A program made the position numbers and the translations under genes. A DNA stretch of 64,000 nucleotides, taken from NCBI GenBank assembly GCA_013176395.1, contig JABMLP010000012.1, positions 1,116,001-1,180,000 of the forward strand, in the 5' to 3' direction. This stretch comes from Venturia oleaginea. Taxonomy: Eukaryota; Ascomycota; Dothideomycetes; Venturiales; Venturiaceae. The notes beneath the pieces were generated by a model. It had not been told where the DNA came from. It saw nothing but the letters and a program-made list of their open reading frames with translations, and did not search any database. Shown piece by piece: positions 46,201 to 57,381 of this stretch. The stretch's first letter is position 1; each line of letters begins with the position of its first letter.

Positions 46201-47287
46201 CATCACCAGGACAAACCATGGATCTGCCACAACTAGGGTACTCCGAGGACAGCGCAACCCAACCAATTTCACTACTCACTAAACAACTCAAGGGAGACAT
46301 CAAACTTATACCTGTGAATAGCACAGATTCACTAATGACCTCACGCAAAACATCACCGCTGAATAACAGCATAGAGCCTCTCCGGAAGAAAGCCATCGGT
46401 GATTTCGTGGTTCTGGAAGAAATGGGACAAGGCGCGTACGGTCAGGTCAAGCTTTGTCGATACAAGCACAACAGTGGTAATAAGGTGGTCATCAAGTACG
46501 TGACAAAAAGGCGCATTCTCGTCGACACCTGGACTCGCGATCGCCGTCTTGGCACTGTCCCACTTGAAATTCATGTTCTGGATTACCTCCGCCGCGACGA
46601 CCTCGTCCACCCGAACATAGTGGAGATGTCCGATTTCTTTGAAGACAACGTCAATTACTATATTGAGATGGTGCCTCATGGTCTCCCTGGCATGGATCTC
46701 TTCGACTACATTGAGCTGAGAGTCAATATGGATGAGGAAGAGTGTCGAAAAATCTTTGTGCAAGTCGCCCAGGCGATTTGGCATTTACATATCAAGGCTA
46801 AGGTCGTGCATCGAGACATCAAGGACGAAAACGTGATCTTGGATGGCGAAGGTAACATCAAGTTGATCGATTTTGGCAGTGCAGCGTATATCAAGAATGG
46901 GCCTTTTGATGTCTTTGTTGGGACCATCGGTACGTTCTTCCTTCCAATCAATGCCTTGATTGAATCTTCAACTGATTAATTGTAACAGATTATGCCGCAC
47001 CCGAAGTTTTAGCCGGCCAATCCTATCGAGGGAAAGAACAGGATGTGTGGGCACTCGGTATCCTTCTCTACACCATCATTTACAAGGAAAATCCTTTCTA
47101 CTCCATTGACGAGATTATGGACCACGACCTCAGAGTTCCTTATGTCATGAGCGATGCCAGTATCGATCTCGTACGACTAATGCTCAATCGCGACGTCGAC
47201 CAACGAATCACCATCGGCGAGGTGCTGGAGCACAAATGGTGTCAAGGGGATGGCAGCGAATTTGAAGGGTCAACGACAAGTCAATAG
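43264..47287 (+). CDS. PAS-domain serine/threonine kinase (PASK/Psk1-like)
   Basis: Four exons: 43264-43291, 43520-43727, 43841-46929, 46989-47287; they sum to 1,208 codons. The first exon (MVMSEPYDN, donor gtgagt) is inferred. It joins in frame to GANQLDHSISQ, which runs on to MDFEKMSKSP; without it the start would be 43705. A PAS-like sensor region lies at about 415-480 (STPWTITSANDLACLVFGVTQSEVRRLG), with a second candidate PAS region around 540-780. The kinase domain (about 930-1,190) has GQGAYGQVK, VIKYV (Lys), HRDIKDENVILD, DFGSAAY and YAAPEVLAG. PAS kinases couple metabolic state to glycogen and protein synthesis and, in yeast, to Ugp1 phosphorylation. Confidence 0.92.
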
Positions 47288-48082
47288 TATGTAGAAAGAG
47301 AAGGGGTGGTAGTTATGATTGCATGCGCTTTAAAGACATTTCATATCGGCATTAGTGTTTTATGGCTTTTTCGACCTTTTCGGTAATTCCGCCTCTATCA
47401 GTAGGTGTATTCTGGCGCAGCATGCCTCAGTCGTTAGAAGGGCGGGTTCTTTCTGTGCTTTTTAGCTGGCGGTAAGCTTTCATTTGAATTGGGTGGGATG
47501 GCTTGATGAATTGGATGGAATGGGTCGGAATTGGGGACATGTAGAATGGGAAAATTGGAAGACCTGGGTCAGGGCGATGGTAGAAGCGATACCCAGATTT
47601 GGTGTTATATGAGATGAATAAAGAACGTTTGTACTAGTCCCTATCTTCTTCCTCTTCTTCTTTTTTGAGAAGTTGGCCATAGAGGACGGCGTGGGCACAG
47701 TTAGAGCTGTTCAAGCGCGGTATTATGGAGATGAGTGAGGAAAAGGAGGGGGCTGATTTACCGATGTTTTTAGTTGGGAGTATCCAGCGTAACCTTGAGT
47801 TCAGGCGAGCGGAATCGTATTGTATTTTGAATCTTCTAACCTTTCTTAGACAAGTAAGCTTGTTCAAAAACGAGTCGAGACAGGAGACGGCTTGCTTCAC
47901 ACTTCCCATCCATCCCACGAGGAGATTCATCTCTCTCCATCTTACTTGTCGCTCAGTTCCATGTTCTGTACGAGGTCACGACGCTATATCAACTTGGACG
48001 CTATAATCTTGGAGGTAATGGTGGAAGTATTGTCTTTCTCTCTCTCTTTCGATCTTTCTCCGTGCTATCAATCTCCACCATC
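47288..48082. other. Intergenic region, 795 bp
   Basis: 3' flanks of the PAS kinase and of the minus-strand Pro-rich gene. It includes a CTTCTTCCTCTTCTTC tract around 47645-47665. No gene supported. Confidence 0.5.
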
Positions 48083-48586
48083 TCAGCCGCCTCCTCCGCT
48101 ATCGCCGCCGCCGTGGGAAGAATGGCCTCCGGGATGTCCGCCAGAGGTAGAATCACCGCCGCTGGGGTGGGACGTCGTGCTGGTAGTTGTTGGCATGATG
48201 TGAGGTACGGACGTTGTGCTCTGCGCGATGGGCTTTCTGGTCTTGAGCGGTTCCGACGTGGTGTATACGGGTGATATTGTCGGGTTGCCTGAGTTCATTG
48301 CTTTTGCCGCGTAGTCGTCGTAGATTGGTGTGGGCGAAGGGGTCGGAGTGAGTGCGTTGGGGGGGTTGGACTTGGTTGGTGGTGTTGGTGTTGGTGGTGT
48401 TGGTGGTGTTGGTGGTGTTGTGAGGGGCCAGTTTGCAGGCGTTGCGCTACGAGGGGGATGGTCGTCGGAGAGATCTGTGGGGGTGGTGAGGATGAGTGAT
48501 GGTGCTTCTTGTTGCAAGGTTGCTTTCTTGTTCTTTGGAGGTCCTGTTGGTGGCTTGGATGAGAAGCAGCTTTGTGATGAACCCAT
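48083..48586 (-). CDS. Small Pro/Thr-rich protein with N-myristoylation/palmitoylation-type N-terminus
   Basis: Single exon, 167 residues. The start MGSSQSCFSS fits dual lipidation: Gly2 with Ser at 5-6 for myristoylation, Cys7 for palmitoylation. The middle is a Pro-Thr repeat (TPPTPPTPPTPTPP), encoded by GGTGTTGGT-type tandem DNA at about 48376-48420. The tail is Gly/Ser/His-rich. No folded domain is visible. Likely a membrane-tethered disordered protein if expressed; function unknown. Confidence 0.6.
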   Translation of the reverse strand: MGSSQSCFSSKPPTGPPKNKKATLQQEAPSLILTTPTDLSDDHPPRSATPANWPLTTPPTPPTPPTPTPPTKSNPPNALTPTPSPTPIYDDYAAKAMNSGNPTISPVYTTSEPLKTRKPIAQSTTSVPHIMPTTTSTTSHPSGGDSTSGGHPGGHSSHGGGDSGGGG

Positions 48587-49229
48587 GTTTGCTTGCTCGC
48601 GTATTTGTGTAGAATTGAGGTTTGGTAAGAGTAGGAAAGTATTTACGAGTTCAATAGAGGTTACTTATAGAGGCAGGTTTTGTGGTGTTACACATCTATC
48701 CATTGTCAGGGTCATGTGTTATCAAGGCTCGCTATTGTAGGTAAGAGAATGTGACTGAATGTGTTCATGAATGATTAGATGGAGCCTGGAGATAACAATA
48801 GGTCATATTTCCACGGTATCGGCTGCTGTTTATCAGTGTATCAATGATCGAGACCTGAAAGCTCAGAAGACATATTTCGTTCATACGGCCTGTTTGAGTT
48901 ATGCGGTGTTTGTGTAAGGTGAACGATGGTGTTAACAAATTCGTGCGAGAGAATCCATCTCTGAAGGAACGGAAATAGCCGTTAGTAGGGGTTTTGAGTA
49001 TTCTAAAACGATTGCTGGGGTAAAGATCGGATTGGGTACATTTTACATTCTTTTCCCCAGCGTCCGTGCTCGAGGTCCCACAGAGCAGTAGAAGTCGACA
49101 TTCCCTTTGCTTACAAATGCTTAATGATGATTCGCAGATATCCCCACTATTCTGGCCCATCCACAAGATTGGCATTTCTGTATATTAGAAGACGAAGTAG
49201 CTTCAATTACCAGATATTTTCCCATTTTA
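48587..49229. other. Intergenic region, 643 bp
   Basis: Promoter side of the Pro-rich gene. A 136-codon minus frame at 48765-49175 has no recognisable family and is not called. Confidence 0.45.
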
Positions 49230-49726
49230 CTGTGGTACCTGGGGTAATAAACGTTAATTCTTCTCCCTGCAGTGGCCAATGCATTCATCTAAATGAAGCC
49301 GCCATTGCTGCTTATTCAGCGTAATTTTGGTGTAAGATACTGAATCTCGTGTACGTCATTACTTTGAAGCCATCTTTGAGGCTCTCTCTGAGGCTATCTT
49401 TGAGCTATTCTAAAGCCGTTTTTGAAGCTATACACACCAGATTTTGAAGTTATAATGCGACATCAGGAACTTACCAGAGACGAGCAATACCAAGTTATTA
49501 CCCTCTACCGTGCAGGAAACCCTCTGTACAATGCCTCAAAGGTGTCAGGATGTAATTAAGGCGGGGGGCTATCACACCAAGTGGTAATACTATGTAATAA
49601 GCCAATCAAATCCTACTGATTCAGCTGTACGAAACACCAAAAATGAGAGATCTCCGGCTTAATTTGAGCTTCAGGGATGGCTGCATTGTGGGGCAGAATT
49701 AACGTTTATTGCCCCAGGTACCACAG
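49230..49726 (+). mobile_element. Small Tc1/mariner-like relic, 497 bp
   Basis: Inverted ends CTGTGGTACCTGGGG...CCCCAGGTACCACAG lie within TA duplications (49228-49229, 49727-49728). The inverted match extends about 33 bp through AATAAACGTTAATTC with few differences. The interior holds imperfect GAGGCTATCTTTGA-type repeats (about 49365-49435) and a short transposase N-terminus remnant. Confidence 0.82.
49455..49559 (+). pseudogene. Transposase N-terminal HTH remnant, 34 codons
   Basis: MRHQELTRDEQYQVITLYRA... resembles the first helix-turn-helix of Tc1-type transposases and stops at TAA (49557-49559). The rest of the transposase is missing. Located inside the 497-bp relic. Confidence 0.65.
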
Positions 49727-49774
49727 TACACTCCCCAAATTACGCCTCTCCCTAACCTTGATCTACATCTATAT

Positions 49775-51291
49775 CTAAAAGTACTTCCTAACGCCCGCGT
49801 TCATAGCCTTGAGCCTGCTCCAGTCATACGCATCCTCTGCCAAACTCCAAGACATGACACCACCTAGGCCCTTGGCCTTGACAATCTCCTCAAACTTCCT
49901 CGTGATCAGCGCCGCCGTGTCCCACGTCCAGAAGATCTTGGCTTCAGCATCGTAGTAGTATTCACCGCCGAGTTTGGTGTCGGTTTTGGAGGCGTTGGGA
50001 GCCATAGCTTTCAAGAAAGACTCTCCGTAGGTGGAGCCGGGGCAGGTGCCGAAGGAGGCTTGGCAGGAGAGGGAGCAGTAGGTTGGCGATGTGCCGCTGT
50101 TTGGTTGTTAGCTCAAGTCTTTTTCGGGGGGTGAGGAAAGGAGACGGAGTGAGATTACCAGAATCCGTACTGGGAGCAGCAGTTTCCAGGGGTACAGCGG
50201 GTTCCGAAGAGACCGACGTTGGCACCACAACTTCCATCAGTGGAGTTTGCGACCTTGGATTGATCGACGATGGCATAGTTTGATGCCTCAAAGGTCACGG
50301 CGCCGGAGATTCCCGTGTCCTCGCCAGTAACTGGGTCTTCCAAAACAGCAGTCTTGCAACCGAGAGGAGAAGCAGCGTTGCAGGTACCGTTGACCTCAGC
50401 AGCGAACCACTTCGCGTAGAATGCAATTCCCAAGTTGATCTTGGATGGAGCAAGTCCAATGGATGTGTAGAGATCGACAGCTGCGAGTGACCCAGCAATG
50501 TCGGTGTGGTGCTTCATGACTGTGTCTCTGCGGTTCATGAGATCGTAGCTCATAAGGTTTACAAAGTCGAGGGATTTGAAGATGGCTGGACCAGTGCTAG
50601 CGGTGTAGGCGATCATGTCTCGTGCAAGACCTGGAACAGCTGCTGTAAGGAGGTAGTCGGACCCGATGGCAGCGCGGATCTCGCTGATGAGGAGCGGGTA
50701 GGTGGCGATTTCACTTGTCTTGTTGGAGTTTGGGTTGGTCTTGTAGTCCGCGCCGTTGCCTCCTGGGTATTCCCAGTCCAAGTCTTTCAACTGTCAGTAC
50801 TCGGAGCTCTCTCGTGCCCATACAGGAGATAGCTTACCAACACCATCAGCACCAGTCTCGAGCAGCATCTTCTTCACATTCTTTGCAAACAAGGCTCGAG
50901 ATTCATTGGTCTTAGCTCCAATGCCGAAGCCATTAGTATCGCCCCATCCTCCAATCGCAATCAAAACCTTGGTGGAATTGGAAAATCGACTTCGTGCTCT
51001 AGTCACGGTCTCGAAAGGCGCAAAGGCGGACGTGTTTGCTACGGTAAAGTTGGTACTTGGGATAAAAGCGAGGATGACGTGAGTAATTCCGGAGGCAAGC
51101 TCTGGCGTCAAACTGGTGAGGTTGGTGTGGTATCTGGTAATCTTCGATCAGCAGTAGCTCTGGGTCTTTGTGTCAAAGAGAACTTACTGGTCATAGTACG
51201 CAACATTGCGACCAGTAGTGTTGGAACGCTTACAGCTCGCCGCCGCTGCAAGACCAGCGGTCATTAGAGAAAGAGTGGACAAGAACTTCAT
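49775..51291 (-). CDS. GH18 chitinase with internal CBM18, secreted
   Basis: Four exons: 51291-51188, 51133-50838, 50783-50159, 50096-49775; 448 residues. The signal peptide is MKFLSTLSLMTAGLAAAA. GH18 motifs: VLIAIGGWG and GVDLDWEYPGG with the DxxDxDxE catalytic signature (acid Glu about residue 138), MSYDLM, and GGVMSWSLAED near the end. A chitin-binding CBM18 (about 320-361; CGANVGLFGTRC...CCSQYGFCGTS) lies inside the chain, before the last barrel strands, and its coding sequence spans the last intron. The enzyme should hydrolyse chitin outside the cell or in the wall. Confidence 0.93.
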
Positions 51292-52317
51292 GGTCAAAAA
51301 TGATACGGGAAAAGGATATGATAAACGAGTGTATAGCAATTCAGCACTGAAGGAAGTATACTGTCCAAAATGGCGTGGCGCTCCAGTCTATATAGCCTAA
51401 GATTGGCATGACGAAAAGAAAAGAGCACCGCCACTGAGTCCAATTTCTAATCCATGATAGGGAAGCGTGAACCCCTAGGATGTGATGCGCGGCCAGGTCG
51501 GAGAGGTTTGCGGAGGTGGGTAATACCTCATCTGGGTGTGATCGAAGGGACTCGGCTGAGTTGGCAAGGTCCATCAGCCCCGTTTGGTGCGGACTCGAAG
51601 CTATTTTCTGTTTGTTTAATATAAGAAAAGACGAGGATGACGAATGTAGAAATTTCAGGGACCACGGCTATCTTTGGGTCTGAAAGAGCATGTCAACGCA
51701 ACGCATGAATATAGTGACACCTAGAGCGGCCTCCCCGATCACTGATGGCGGATACGTAGTCGTTGGGCGATCTATCCGCGTCCCGCCGCCGTTAGAAAAT
51801 TTTGGACATTCGCAATCCCAGACTTGCGGGGAGGAGACCGAAGCCCGAGAATCCTTGGAGAGCTGGGCGCGAGAGCATACCACGCCTCTCGCGGATTTCA
51901 TTGGAGTGATCAGGAGCTGAACATACTTTGTGAAGAACGCGATGTAGTCATAGATATCTCTAGGATGAGTTTCGCTTATCCATACGCTGGACGAGGTGTG
52001 AAATTCTAAAAGAACTCACCAGAAGTCGCGTAACCTAAAGCTTCAGTTGTCTCACTAGGCCCAACAGCCTTCTAGGTACACAAGCCCGAACATTGATGGG
52101 CCCATAACCTCCAAGGCGAAGCGAAGAAAGGCAAAATGGTCACACGAATAAATGAAATCCCCACACAACAATTTTGGAAAATAGAGAGGATATACACATA
52201 AAACTAAATGCGCCTGAAAACTCCGCCTCTTGGATTCTAACGATGCCGCACTGCACCGGTTCAACAGGTACATAAAATACCAAACCCAAATCTATAATAG
52301 CACGCGGTTTTAGTCGC
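51292..52317. other. Intergenic region, 1,026 bp
   Basis: Chitinase promoter and the 3' flank of the phosphate transporter. A TATA-like CTATATAG lies near 51390, about 100 bp upstream of the chitinase ATG. No gene seen. Confidence 0.5.
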
Positions 52318-55089
52318 TCAAAACGCAGCAAGAAGCATGAGTCCATATCCAACCGTAATGACAACGAAGAAGGTCAGGATAGAGGCTGGGATGCCTCTCG
52401 TGAGGAAGTGCTTCACTTGAAGGTAACGTTGTCCAGTCTGGGAATCTTCCATCATGATGGCGGCTGCAGTACGATTAGTACAGGGACAATGGATTAAGGA
52501 GGAAAACACGTACTCATGTTGGGGAAACCGCTAGTCGGCAGTCCCATGGCCGCAGAGCACATGAGAACACTTCCCATGACCAACAAGTTTGGATGTGGCT
52601 CCGACATTCCTTGTCCAACTTGCTGCACAAGAGGTAGGAAAATAAGGGCAGCGACTGTATGTGATATGAATGTCGCTACCACCAGGATCAAACCTGCGAA
52701 GACAACGAGGACACCGTAGAGCGAGAAGCCATCCACTCTGCTCGTGATCTCTTGGGCAAGGGAGTGCAAGAGACCAGATGAGTTTACTGCTTTGCCCAAG
52801 GCAAGACCTCCAGCTGCAAGAATGATGATAGTCCAGAGGAAGTTGTTAAAATCTTCTTTAGTAAGGATGCCCGTACCGAAGAAGAGGACGAGTGGGATGA
52901 TCGCCACAACGCCCATGTCACCAAATATGTACTGCAATTCATGGCTGACGCACCAGAGTGCAATGGTTACAATGGTGACGATGCTGATAAACCATTGAAT
53001 ACCAGTGAACTTGTCTTTCATCGGCCGAATTGGGACAATGGTAGTATTTTTTCCAGGTTGAAAAGTGATGACGAGGAGCAGCCAGATAAGAAGAATGGAG
53101 ATGATGCAGATTGGAAGGGCGACGAAAAACCAGGCACCCCAGCCGGGCTGTGGGTTCATGTTTTGGAGGGCGATGAGATTTTGAGGCGATGCAATAGGAG
53201 ATGCTGCGCCACCGATGTTGGAGCTGAGTGCGATGCCAAGAATGAGTGCCTTTGACATGTCGGAATCAGATGGCAGGTTGCGTAAAATCGGCTAGGCACC
53301 AAATTAACTGGAGGGTATATGCTTAGAATCCAGAAGACCTACCGAAATGATTGAGTAGCAAAGCACAGGAGCAGCGACATTACTGATCCACATACTTGCA
53401 AACATAGCTACGAGCATGGACGTCAGGAGAACTGTTCGCGGCTTCGTGCCTGCTTTGCTCAAGACGAATGTCGCCATCATTTTGGCAATATTGTACTTGG
53501 ACAAAGCCGCTGCAATGGTGAAGCCACCAAGCAGGAGCATGATAACTGGTGTCCACATAGAAGCGAACACGTAAGTCGCCGCAGCTTTCGAATCCAGACG
53601 ATTGTGTGGTTTCTGGTCTGAGCGGACGACTCTCAGGATGACAGCCAAAAAAGGCACCAGCAAAGATGTCACGAACAAAGGAATGGCCTATCATAGGGGT
53701 TAGCTATGGAGTATGTTATGCCCGCCGATTTCAGAACTTACCTCTGTCGCCCACAGAGAACTGACAAATACTACAAGCGCCAGGCAATTCTGTTGTTCAG
53801 GATGCTTCATGAACGGCACGAAGAGCAGTACAAAGAAAACCGCAAGAATCACCACCAGCGTGTATAAAGTCGGGCTGAAGAGCCATTTCGGGCACGTGTA
53901 GTTACCGAACCGTGTACGAATCTTCTTCATCTCCACAACGGCTTCGTCGCCAACGAGCCGTGCGTTGGGGTCCGTATCCTGGCCCAACATCGTATGCCTT
54001 AAGCCCATGTTAGCCGCCTGAGTTTTGCGCTCGATTCCAATCATTTCTCGCCAGACAGTATTTCTCTCCCATACCACATGTTCTCTCAAATGTAGACGGA
54101 GTTCTCGCTTCGCCTGATCCACCTTGCCCTGAGTTACTATGGTTGCGTAAACCTGCTCCAGCTTCGATATGTTTTTGCCCAATCGCTCCATAGTGTCCTT
54201 GCAAAACGGATATGCCGGCTCTACATTGTCCTTGAGGTACTGTGCCTTGATGCCACGATCCAGAATTTTGTCAAACTTCTTAAGCACTTTTGTGAAGCCA
54301 GTTTTGTTGAGCTGTATGAATGATCGTAGTTCGCAGAGGGAGACGTATAGGCCGATGATTCGCTTCTTGAGACTGATGCTCGAGTCATAAAGCACGGAGA
54401 AGGACATGTCGTCGTAGTCGTCAAACGCCGCTGTACTGGCCCTCCTCTTCGACGAACGAATATCGCTTCGTAGATCGTCCCTTGATTCTAACAGCCGACC
54501 GTCCATGGATTTTGTCTTCGTCAGTCTTGTTCGTTCGTCGTCCTCATCAGTGTCCTCGTCGTCTCGGTTGGACCGGCCACTTTCCATAGTGCTACTTCGT
54601 TTCTTCTTGCCCAGGGTGAAACTCTTGAAAAGACTCCCGGACCGAGGCCGCGGTCGATCTGTAGCGATCGTTTTCCTTCTTTCCTGTGTCGGTCCATCGT
54701 GATCGTCTTGCAAATCTTCCAGCTCCTCGGCCTCGGCCTCAAAGCTTGCCTCGTCTCGCAGTAGAGCATCGAGCTCGCCATAGATCTCCAACTCTTTCAA
54801 TTGGTAGAAGGAACATATCTTCTCCAACTCATTGTCCAGAGCATTCAAGAACGTCTTGTCCACATCTTCTTCTGCGCCTGATAAAAGAGGCGAGTTTTCG
54901 CTGTCGGGTTGAACATGTTGCGTATGGACCTGCTTTTCGAGAGTATATATGCTGCAAACGGTCAATTAGTCGGTCGCGAGATTTCCGGCCTCAGCGCATC
55001 ACGTACAGCTTCTTGAGGTTGCTGTAGGCTATGTAATGGCTGCTCCAATCCGGCACCGCATTAAACTGCAAGCTATGGGAGAACTTCAT
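52318..55089 (-). CDS. SPX-domain low-affinity phosphate transporter (Pho87/Pho90/Pho91 type)
   Basis: Five exons: 55089-55007, 54951-53742, 53687-53343, 53291-52514, 52463-52318; 853 residues, introns 50-55 bp. The SPX domain starts at MKFSHSLQFNAVPDWSSHYIAYSNLKKL. It includes the lysine-rich KTGFTKVLKKFDK helix expected to bind inositol pyrophosphates. A Ser/Arg-rich insert with NRDDEDTDEDDERTR precedes it. From about residue 385 the protein is a divalent-anion:Na+ symporter/ArsB-type permease of about 12 helices, with ISNVAAPVLCYS, SNIGGAASPIASPQN and GLPTSGFPNM pore signatures. It takes up or, if vacuolar like Pho91, exports phosphate. Which paralogue it matches is unresolved. Confidence 0.92.
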
Positions 55090-55950
55090 GTCTGCTTTCT
55101 GAAGAAGCCAATGAAGTTTCTCCCGCCGTAATCGATGGCGCTCTTTCGCCCTCTGTTCTTCCTCGTGCTGGCCAGGATAGGGTATGCTTGGTGCTGGGAG
55201 AAGGTCAAGTTCAAGGTCGTCGTCGGCGAAGGGAGAGGTGCGGTGGCGGAAGGCGTCCAGACTTGCGAGAAGAATCCAATCGAAGCGGAAAAGTGTGTGG
55301 TGCGTGGTGTGTGGTGGGCAGGCTACGGTGTGGGTTTAGTTGTGTATCGTGACATCTGTGTCTTAGCAATCTTTTAAGAGGGTTGACGTTGTTTTCGAGT
55401 TCTCGTCTGGGCCATCCGCTAAAAGAGGCTTATGCGCGTCCTATCACACATGTCCAAATTGGATCGTGCATGATCTGCTGCATCCGACTCGGCGATACGA
55501 TCGTGGGGAGAGCATGTCTCTAGGTGGTATGAAACTCATACCTATCTTAAGTTACAATTACAATAGGAAGAGGAATAGCAGTCGTGGCGTGGCGTGGCGT
55601 GGCATGAAAAGTCACTGCAATTATCTGCGGTATCAAACGGCATCGTCCATCTCCTATCCACTTACCGTAGTCCAGTGTGGCCTCGATTCTTTTGGTACGT
55701 TGTCGAGCACTTCCCAAGCAGCTTTGAACGGCTATTACATACCATTGCCAGATACCGTCGAAAGATGTCGAAATCAGGATCATATGTACAAACAAAACAC
55801 TTCCCATTATCTTGACACAGTTCACATCCCTTCTCATAATGGTACATTCCAAAAAAACGCTATAGTGGTATCTCCAATCCGCGTTTGACACGATAATCCG
55901 GCCATGCTGTACGCCATAATCAAAATCTTTGTCTGTCCCTAGCTGCTTCA
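55090..55950. other. Intergenic region, 861 bp
   Basis: Transporter promoter and TMEM115 3' flank. A GGCGTGGCGTGGCGTGGC tandem occurs at about 55583-55602. No gene supported. Confidence 0.5.
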
Positions 55951-57086
55951 TTAGACAGTCCCCTCTCCTTTGGTGTCCCCAGACCCACTTCCGTCTGCCT
56001 TCGTGCCACCTGGACTTTCTTGCCTGGCTGCTGGAGCTGGTGTAGTGACAGACGGACCAGCACTCTGTGCTCTACTTGCTGCATGTAGTCGTTGATCGAG
56101 AGCTTTCAACGCGATGGCCCTCCGCCGTTCCGCTTCTTCTCTCCTGCCACTGCCCCGGTTGCTCATAAGTGTGGGCAGTCCCCCCTCAGCTCTCGCCGAA
56201 GCATTTTCGTTCCCACTTTTTATGTCCTCGGCTGAAAATGGTCGAACTATGCGCAATGTAGTGAGCAAGTCATAGACTTGGCCTGCAATTGCCGAGATTG
56301 GTGTGTGAAGGGGCTCTGGGAAGAAGTATGCAAACGCAAATGTGTCGCTTGCGTCTCCTTTGACCATCGGCGCATTCTCAGTCGAGGCCGAGTTCATGAA
56401 AGGTGCAACTCGGAAGAAGCGTAGATATGTCCACGAGGTGAGAAATGCGATCCATGAGAGGAAGAGGGCCGTCTCTGTGCCTAGCAAGACTCCGGATATG
56501 GTATTGAGGAGGAGGAATATGGCTGGGAAGTGTTTGACGCGCATTCGTATTATGCCCTTGAGGATCGACACTGTGTGTTCGGGCACGAGCTGTTTGAAGG
56601 CTACGAGAAAGCCTGCTTGGATGGCGATACCTCCTGAGATGGTGGTTCCCCTGAGAGTGGTCAGTATGCCATGTATCTAGAGAGTGCGAGTACTCCATAC
56701 AATGCCTTGTCACTCCTGCTTAGAGCAAACAGTACGATGTACAGGCCGAAGCATATTGTGTTGGGGATCATGGAAACGAAGAGGATGAACTTGGCAAACT
56801 CGTTGCTACTCCATGCTCTTTCCAGATATCGTCCTCCAAAGAACAGTGTGAGGCCGGTGACTATCAATCCAAAGACATTTTGCTCGACGAATGTAGCTGT
56901 CGCGAAGGTCCAGGGATACTTCCACGAAGTTCGAGGGATGATGGCAATGTATGGCGTCCCGTTACCCGTTCTTGTAAAGGGCCCCAGAGCAGTGTATTCG
57001 GGCTTTATGACAGCATTGAGCAGCGTGAATGCGATCAACGTGAGTAGCAAGGCTCGCGTCAACGGTGGCAGATTAACTCGTGCCAT
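55951..57086 (-). CDS. TMEM115 (DUF1751) family Golgi membrane protein
   Basis: Two exons, 57086-56701 and 56650-55951, 361 residues, 50-bp intron. A rhomboid-like membrane domain spans residues 10-210, with PRTSWKYPWTFATATFVEQN, GGRYLERAW and GTTISGGIAIQAGFLVAFKQLVPEH, family hallmarks. The C-terminal 120 residues are polar (SGRREEAERRRAIALKALDQRL). Human TMEM115 is a Golgi protein affecting retrograde transport and glycosylation. No catalytic Ser-His dyad is apparent, as in the family. Confidence 0.9.
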
Positions 57087-57381
57087 GCTGTGGTGACACG
57101 CGGATTGAAATGGGGAATGTCGGTGTCCAGTCTTTGATTCCTATCAGCGAGACATGGGGACCATCCGAGATGAAGCTTGAAGGTTTTGCGTGTCTTCTCA
57201 GTTCCTGCCCTTGTCGTGCCCTGACAATCGTTCTCTCCTGCAAACGCATGGACCCTTGGACTGTGGACTGTGGACTGTGGACTGTGGCTGTGGACCATCG
57301 GACCTCCAATCTTCATTCTCTGGGGGCTTCTTACTCCACCACTCCAACATCAACAATTCCTCCGCGACACACGCATGTGCA
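57087..57381. promoter_or_regulatory. Bidirectional promoter with 7-bp tandem repeat
   Basis: 295 bp between divergent TMEM115 and LisH/WD40 start codons. It contains about four copies of TGTGGAC at 57257-57294. Confidence 0.6.
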
